A DNA stretch of 16,760 nucleotides. Source: Motiliproteus sp036964625 (GTDB lineage Bacteria > Pseudomonadota > Gammaproteobacteria > Pseudomonadales > Balneatricaceae). Within the stretch, counting starts at the first letter, position 1, and each line of letters begins with the position of its first letter. The stretch is taken from the NCBI GenBank assembly GCA_036964625.1, contig JBALTG010000101.1:1-16760 (forward strand), in the 5' to 3' direction. The notes under the pieces are model-generated. The model was given only the letters and a program-made list of their open reading frames with translations, did no database searches and had not been told where the DNA came from. Below are positions 12,738 through 16,760 of the stretch, piece by piece. Both the position numbers and the translations under genes were made by a program.

Positions 12738-13685
12738 ATGAACAGACTTCCCCCGTTGAAGGCGCTGCTGGCATTTCGGCATGCCGCCGAAGCGCTGAGT
12801 TTTAAACTGGCTGCCGAGCGGTTGCATGTCACCCAAGCGGCGATCAGCCAGCAGATTAAAACCCTGGAGCAGCATCTTGGACTGAGCCTGTTCCGACGCT
12901 TGACGCGGGAGGTGGAACTGACCCCAGCAGGGCAGCAGTTACTGCCATTCGTGAGTCAGGCGTTTGCCACGTTGGAACAGGGGGTCGCCGGGCTGGGGCA
13001 AGATCCTCAGCCCAACCGGTTGACGTTGAGTGTGCTGCCCTCATTTGCCGGCCGCTGGCTGGTGCCGCGACTCGGCGCTTTTCAGGCCCAGTATCCGGAC
13101 GTAACGATCCACCTGACGCCCAATCTGGCGCTGGCCTCGTTTGAGGCGACTGATCTGGATTTGGCGGTGCGCTTTGGTCGGGGCAAGTATCCGGGGCTGA
13201 GCGCGCGGTTACTGCAGCACGAGTACCTGCTGCCGGTTTGCCACCCATCGCTGATCGACAGCGAAGCCCCGATCGCTGAACAGTTAGTTAAATTACCGCT
13301 GCTGGCCGACGATGCGCCTGATATGGAGGGGGTCTGGTCGCAGTTTGAACAGGCGATGGGGCTATCGCTACCGCTCGATTCAACCCGTCTGTATGTCTCC
13401 GATGCCACCATGCTGGTCGAGGCACTACTCAGCGGACAAGGCTTTGCGATGCTACGTTTTAGTCTGGCGTATGAACTGCTTCAGCGCGGACAGCTGATCT
13501 GCCCGGTTCCGATCTATCTCAAGTCTGCCTTTGATTACTACCTGGTGGCACCTGAAGCATATTTTCAGCGGCCTAAGATACGTCAGTTTGAGAACTGGAT
13601 ACGCCAGGAGATTGAGGTGATAGAGACGAGTTGGCAACGGTTTCATCAGTCGCAGATAATTACGCCAATAATGCCAATCAAATAA
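12738..13685 (+). CDS. LysR-family transcriptional regulator, GcvA-like
   Basis: The 315-residue protein has the LysR winged helix-turn-helix at residues 5-65 (LKALLAFRHAAEALSFKLAAERLHV, then TQAAISQQIKTLEQHLG and LFRRLTREVELTPAG). The rest is a periplasmic-binding-like effector domain (LSVLPSFAGRWLVPRLGAFQ, DLAVRFGRG). The RLPPLKALLAFRHAAE and VTQAAISQQIK style is that of the GcvA subgroup. The ATG at 12738 has a weak AGG site. It is divergent from the DUF1127 and phzF-like genes, which are its most likely targets. The effector is unknown. Confidence 0.92.
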   Translation: MNRLPPLKALLAFRHAAEALSFKLAAERLHVTQAAISQQIKTLEQHLGLSLFRRLTREVELTPAGQQLLPFVSQAFATLEQGVAGLGQDPQPNRLTLSVLPSFAGRWLVPRLGAFQAQYPDVTIHLTPNLALASFEATDLDLAVRFGRGKYPGLSARLLQHEYLLPVCHPSLIDSEAPIAEQLVKLPLLADDAPDMEGVWSQFEQAMGLSLPLDSTRLYVSDATMLVEALLSGQGFAMLRFSLAYELLQRGQLICPVPIYLKSAFDYYLVAPEAYFQRPKIRQFENWIRQEIEVIETSWQRFHQSQIITPIMPIK

Positions 13686-13842
13686 CAAAGTCATCATCCG
13701 GGTTGATCAGGTGAGTCAATCCGGGCTGACAGATCCTTGCATAGACGGAACTTAGGACAGAGACGGCCATTTTCAGGGTTAAATAGACCCTCTCCTCAAC
13801 CCGGCTCACCTTGCCGACTGCTTCCGTTATTGCATCAGCGCG

Positions 13843-13971
13843 TTAATAAAGCGCATTACTCGTATCTGGAATCTCACCCTGGTCGAATAGGCTTTGGTAT
13901 GCCTCTTTGAGGACTGCTACAGATTCCTCAGTAACCTTCAAAAATGACCTCATTAACGTCTCAATACTCAT
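13843..13971 (-). CDS. 42-aa small ORF
   Basis: This 42-codon ORF begins MSIETLMRSFLKVTEESVAV and has a mainly helical, acidic character. It has a strong purine-rich ribosome site (AGGGGGG, eight bases before the ATG at 13971). A dyad (13999-14018) lies 28 bases upstream. No homology is recognised. A good ribosome site combined with a plausible amphipathic peptide makes it more likely than chance, but it stands in an otherwise gene-free stretch. Confidence 0.4.
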   Translation of the reverse strand: MSIETLMRSFLKVTEESVAVLKEAYQSLFDQGEIPDTSNALY

Positions 13972-13998
13972 AGCGGTATCCCCCCTTGATGATTCAAT

Positions 13999-14018
13999 CT
14001 ATGCCATAGCAGGCATAG
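13999..14018. promoter_or_regulatory. Inverted repeat upstream of the 42-aa ORF
   Basis: CTATGCC and GGCATAG are exact seven-base arms around a six-base loop, placed shortly before the small ORF. It could be an operator. The remainder of 13686-14284 shows nothing else I can support. Confidence 0.3.
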
Positions 14019-14284
14019 TAAAGAGATAGTTTCTTGGAGTTGGTTCCAATCTATATTGGGGTTTTACGCTTGACTGATCTTAGCTACAGATGGTGGTTCG
14101 CATCGAGATACAGGCACCGCTCAGAGTTATAGTTCGTGCCTGCAAAAAATAAAGTTCGTTTACGTTCGTTAAAGACCACCGTTGTTGGAATTGCGCCTCA
14201 TGCCGATGCAGCATGGGCTTGATGCTTGCTTTATCGTGCCGAGACGCCGGGGCTACAGTACGCGTTCACCACCATCAGTACCGG

Positions 14285-15277
14285 TTAGCACTTACGCTCG
14301 GCCACTTTTTCGCTCATCAGACAGAGCATTTCCCACATCAGGGTGGCACCGACCAGCGCGGTGGCACCGCTGGGGTCGAAGGGCGGGGAAACCTCCACCA
14401 GATCTGCGCCTATTAGATTAAGACCGCGCAGCCCGCGTACGGCCCGCTGGGCTTCCACAGAAGTCAGGCCGCCGATCTCGGGAGTACCGGTGCCGGGCGC
14501 AAACACCGGATCGAGGCAATCCACATCGAAACTGATATAGGTGGGCAGGTCGCCCACCACTTCTCGGGCAACGTTAATCACCTGTTCGACTCCCAGTGCG
14601 GAGAACTCTTCCATGCGTATCACCCGGATACCCTGCGCCAGTCCCCAGGCGTCATCCGCGTCACTATACAGACCGCCGCGGATACCGATCTGCACCACTC
14701 GCTTGGGGTCCAGGATTCCCTCCTCGATGGCTCGTCGGAAAGGGGTGCCGTGGGTATATTTACAATCGCCAAAATAGCGGTCCCAGGTATCGGTATGGGC
14801 ATCGAAATGGACCATGCCCAGCGGTCCGTGCTTCTTCGCCAGGGCTCGCAGCACCGGCAGGCTAACCAGGTGATCACCACCGGCGGCCAGCGGCATAATG
14901 CCGCGATCGACCAGTCCTCCCACAAAGCCTTCCACCAACGCCAGGGTTTCTTCAATCTGCAGCGGATTGACCGGTGCATCGCCGAGGTCAGCACAGTTGG
15001 CCAGCTCGAACGGACTCAGGTTCAACACCGGGTGCACTTTACGCATCATCGCCGAGGAATCACGGATCTGACGCGGCCCATGTCGGGCACCTGCGCGGTT
15101 GGTAGTGCCACCGTCCCAGGGGATGCCGAACAGGCCAATATCGGCGCCAGCCGCATCTTCCAGAGCGTAATGCGGTAGACGCATAAAGGTGGCGATGCCT
15201 GCGTAACGGGGCACCGTCTCGGAGGGGAGCGGGCTAAAACGTTTTTGTTGTCCGGTCATCGCTTGTTGTTCGGTCAT
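14285..15277 (-). CDS. gpuA-like: Ureohydrolase, 3-guanidinopropionase/agmatinase type
   Basis: This enzyme of the arginase/agmatinase superfamily hydrolyses a guanidino group to release urea. The Mn-binding residues are all visible: GGDH, the HFDAHTDTW motif and SFDVDCLDP. The segments PWDGGTTNRAGARHGPRQIR, MRKVHPV, LGDAPVNP and YTHGTPFRRAIEEGILDP resemble Pseudomonas guanidinopropionase (GpuA) as I recall it more than agmatinase SpeB or guanidinobutyrase, so 3-guanidinopropionate is the preferred substrate guess. ATG 15277 gives 330 residues; a GTG three codons upstream is less likely. The LysR gene immediately upstream on the same strand is the probable regulator. Release of urea gives nitrogen, a link of sorts to the nitrogen economy of the cell. 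Confidence 0.9.
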   Translation of the reverse strand: MTEQQAMTGQQKRFSPLPSETVPRYAGIATFMRLPHYALEDAAGADIGLFGIPWDGGTTNRAGARHGPRQIRDSSAMMRKVHPVLNLSPFELANCADLGDAPVNPLQIEETLALVEGFVGGLVDRGIMPLAAGGDHLVSLPVLRALAKKHGPLGMVHFDAHTDTWDRYFGDCKYTHGTPFRRAIEEGILDPKRVVQIGIRGGLYSDADDAWGLAQGIRVIRMEEFSALGVEQVINVAREVVGDLPTYISFDVDCLDPVFAPGTGTPEIGGLTSVEAQRAVRGLRGLNLIGADLVEVSPPFDPSGATALVGATLMWEMLCLMSEKVAERKC

Positions 15278-15331
15278 GGATAGCACCCTGTGTCTGTTGA
15301 TGATTCTTTGACCGAACTATAGGAAGCGGTG

Positions 15332-15385
15332 AATGTTTCTTAAACCCCAATCAGGACGACTGGGGTTTCCTTATTCGGAAACATT
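15332..15385 (-). terminator. Nested inverted repeat after the LysR gene
   Basis: An inner stem, AAACCCCA with TGGGGTTT (eight perfect pairs, 15342-15349 and 15361-15368), is enclosed by an outer stem, AATGTTTC with GAAACATT (15332-15339 and 15378-15385). The outer arm overlaps the LysR stop codon. It may terminate the LysR transcript or form an operator for the ureohydrolase gene. The T-run is too short for a classic intrinsic terminator. Confidence 0.5.
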
Positions 15386-16307
15386 AAACCGGCGCGGCTG
15401 GCGCGCACAGTGCATGCAGAAACGCCGAGCGCAGCAGGTTGGGTTGTGCATCCCGGCGAGTAATCACCTTGAACGGCACCTGGTAGTGCAGGGTATCGGT
15501 CATCAGGGCGCGCATCTGCTGCTTGTCGACCCATTGGGCGGCGTAATGCCTGGGCAGGAAACCGATGTATTGGCCGCTGAGAATCAGCGTGGCGATCCCC
15601 TCCACCTGATACGAAGTGGCCGTGGCCTTGAGATCAGGGAACTGCTCTTTGAGTCGCATGGTGTGGGCATAGCCGGGCGCGATAAAGTCATAGTCGCGCA
15701 TCCGCGGCAGATCAATATCCCGGTCGGGGAGGTCAAACAAGCGATGTCGAGCGCCACAATACAAGTGCGAGGTTTCCTGGTGTAGATCGTGGTACTCCAA
15801 CCCGGGTAGCTGGTGGTGGTAGGGGATGATGCCGAGATTGGCCCGGCCTTCGATCACGGCACGTTCGACTTCGTTGGGGGCGGCGACCCGAAGGCTGATC
15901 TTAACCTCCGGCTCCTCTTGGTGGAACAGACCCAGCACCTCGATGATCGGCGAGTTGGGGTCGGTGACCATGTTGTCGGTCAGGCCCAGAGTCAGCTCGC
16001 CCACCAGGCGGCTGTGGGCGGCGTTGATATTGGCGCGGAATTTCTCCAGGTCCACCAGTAGCTCCTGGGTGGAGTCAAAGACCAGCTGGCCGTGGTCGGT
16101 GAGCTGAAAGCCGGAACGGCCGCGCAGGCACAGGTGCATATCCAGCCGGGTCTCCAGATCGGACATCAGGCGACTGATCGCCGAGCGGCCGATGTTCAGC
16201 TCCACCTCGGCGGCGGAAAATCCGCCACACTCCACCACGGTCTTGAACACACGCAGTAGTTTGAGATCCAGGTCGCAGACCTGACCGGAGAGGCTCATGC
16301 GTTTCAT
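15384..16307 (-). CDS. LysR-family transcriptional regulator next to the ureohydrolase gene
   Basis: The 307-residue protein has an N-terminal winged helix-turn-helix (residues about 14-72: LKLLRVFKTVVECGGFSAAEVELNIGRSAISRLMSDLE) and a LysR effector-binding domain (GELTLGLTDNMV, NLGIIPYHHQLPGLEYHDL). ATG 16307 has AGGA nine bases upstream. It is 106 bases from the ureohydrolase start on the same strand. In Pseudomonas a LysR-type regulator is, to my recollection, linked to guanidinopropionate use, which supports this pairing. GAAACAT motifs recur on both sides of this gene and may be its binding sites. Confidence 0.92.
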   Translation of the reverse strand: MKRMSLSGQVCDLDLKLLRVFKTVVECGGFSAAEVELNIGRSAISRLMSDLETRLDMHLCLRGRSGFQLTDHGQLVFDSTQELLVDLEKFRANINAAHSRLVGELTLGLTDNMVTDPNSPIIEVLGLFHQEEPEVKISLRVAAPNEVERAVIEGRANLGIIPYHHQLPGLEYHDLHQETSHLYCGARHRLFDLPDRDIDLPRMRDYDFIAPGYAHTMRLKEQFPDLKATATSYQVEGIATLILSGQYIGFLPRHYAAQWVDKQQMRALMTDTLHYQVPFKVITRRDAQPNLLRSAFLHALCAPAAPV

Positions 16308-16760
16308 ATTTATGTTTCCTGATTTGTAAAATGAAGATGTTTTAGTTTTTATTTATTTCAACATAAGAGTTGCGCCATAGTCCGTCAACAGGCACTCGCC
16401 TGTCTCACAACATCAGGGCGTAGGGCGTGCCGGTCCTGATGAGTGCAGTGTGGGCCTTAGGGCCATCCGGTTGTGTTTTGGTGTTCTCTACGTACTTCCG
16501 CTCCGGACAGTCCGCAGTGAACACCTTTTTTATTGTCACCGCTCCCCCGTCCACCCACCTTTCAGCGCTCGTCATTGCTCATCCCCGTGATAACTTTATC
16601 AAACGATATGTTTCCGTAATAAGACGCTTAGCTTTCAACATTGTGCATTTATTGAAACATATGCCCCGTTTCATACTGCCATCAGCCCGGCTGACAGAAG
16701 ACTCTAGATTGAAGACACTGTGTCTAGGAGACTGTCGGACTTAGCACTGATCTGCTGCGG
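16308..16760. other. Gene-free region with inverted repeats
   Basis: No convincing gene is visible. The region contains an AT-rich stretch before the LysR start (16308-16370), a hairpin ACAGGC-ACTC-GCCTGT at about 16389-16404, and a nine-base inverted pair ATATGTTTC (16606-16614) and GAAACATAT (16654-16662). The frame open from 16427 to 16744 has a composition unlike the neighbouring proteins and no ribosome site, so it is not called. Confidence 0.5.

Noticed and set aside
16427..16744. 105-codon plus-strand open frame
   Set aside because: No ribosome site, no recognisable domain and unlikely amino-acid composition; it is probably chance.
8708..16744. Shared 12-mer TGTCGGACTTAG at 8708-8719 and 16733-16744, considered as insertion-sequence ends
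   Set aside because: Several 12-base matches are expected by chance in a window this size, and no transposase or target duplication was found.

Overview
The window is the edge of a nitrogen-fixation (nif) gene region plus about 5 kb of flanking metabolic and regulatory genes. The gene set (nifQ, draG, a nif iscA-nifU-nifS-nifV-nifW-nifZ-nifM operon, a PDR-type 2Fe-2S ferredoxin, cowN), the moderately high GC content and the protein styles point to a diazotrophic gammaproteobacterium, perhaps related to Azotobacter/Pseudomonas or to sulfur-oxidising diazotrophs. The genus cannot be fixed from this sequence alone.

Layout. Positions 1-1519 (+): nifQ (molybdenum delivery to FeMo-co synthesis) is followed by draG (removal of ADP-ribose from dinitrogenase reductase). 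Positions 7504 down to 1557 (-): an eight-gene operon, iscA(nif)-nifU-nifS-nifV-nifW-nifZ-nifM-88-aa ORF. It is preceded by a perfect sigma-54 -24/-12 promoter (7547-7562) and two NifA-type upstream sites (7635-7650 and 7678-7693). Its products supply Fe-S clusters (IscA, NifU, NifS) and homocitrate (NifV), and mature the MoFe and Fe proteins (NifW, NifZ, NifM). Positions 7698-8606 (-) hold a SIR2-like protein with its own possible sigma-54 promoter. Position 8884 starts a glutathione S-transferase-like gene (+).

Positions 9520-9860 form a degenerate strip. It contains a 3' fragment of another ferredoxin gene and a cluster of hairpins. Two small minus-strand genes follow, a TusA-like sulfur-carrier-domain protein and a 66-aa four-cysteine protein. 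Divergent from them is a ferredoxin-cowN pair (+) with its own possible sigma-54 promoter; cowN helps sustain N2 fixation under CO. Beyond 11398 the content changes to non-nif genes: phzF-like and DUF1127 genes divergent from a GcvA-like LysR regulator, a 42-aa small ORF, and a guanidinopropionase/agmatinase-type ureohydrolase with an upstream LysR regulator.

The most unusual feature is that two gene ends in the nif operon are tandemly duplicated. The translation-initiation region of nifS is present three times at a 76-bp period, creating two 27-codon leader ORFs that start like NifS and end inside the next start codon. The last 116 bp of nifV are repeated between nifV and nifW with three mismatches.
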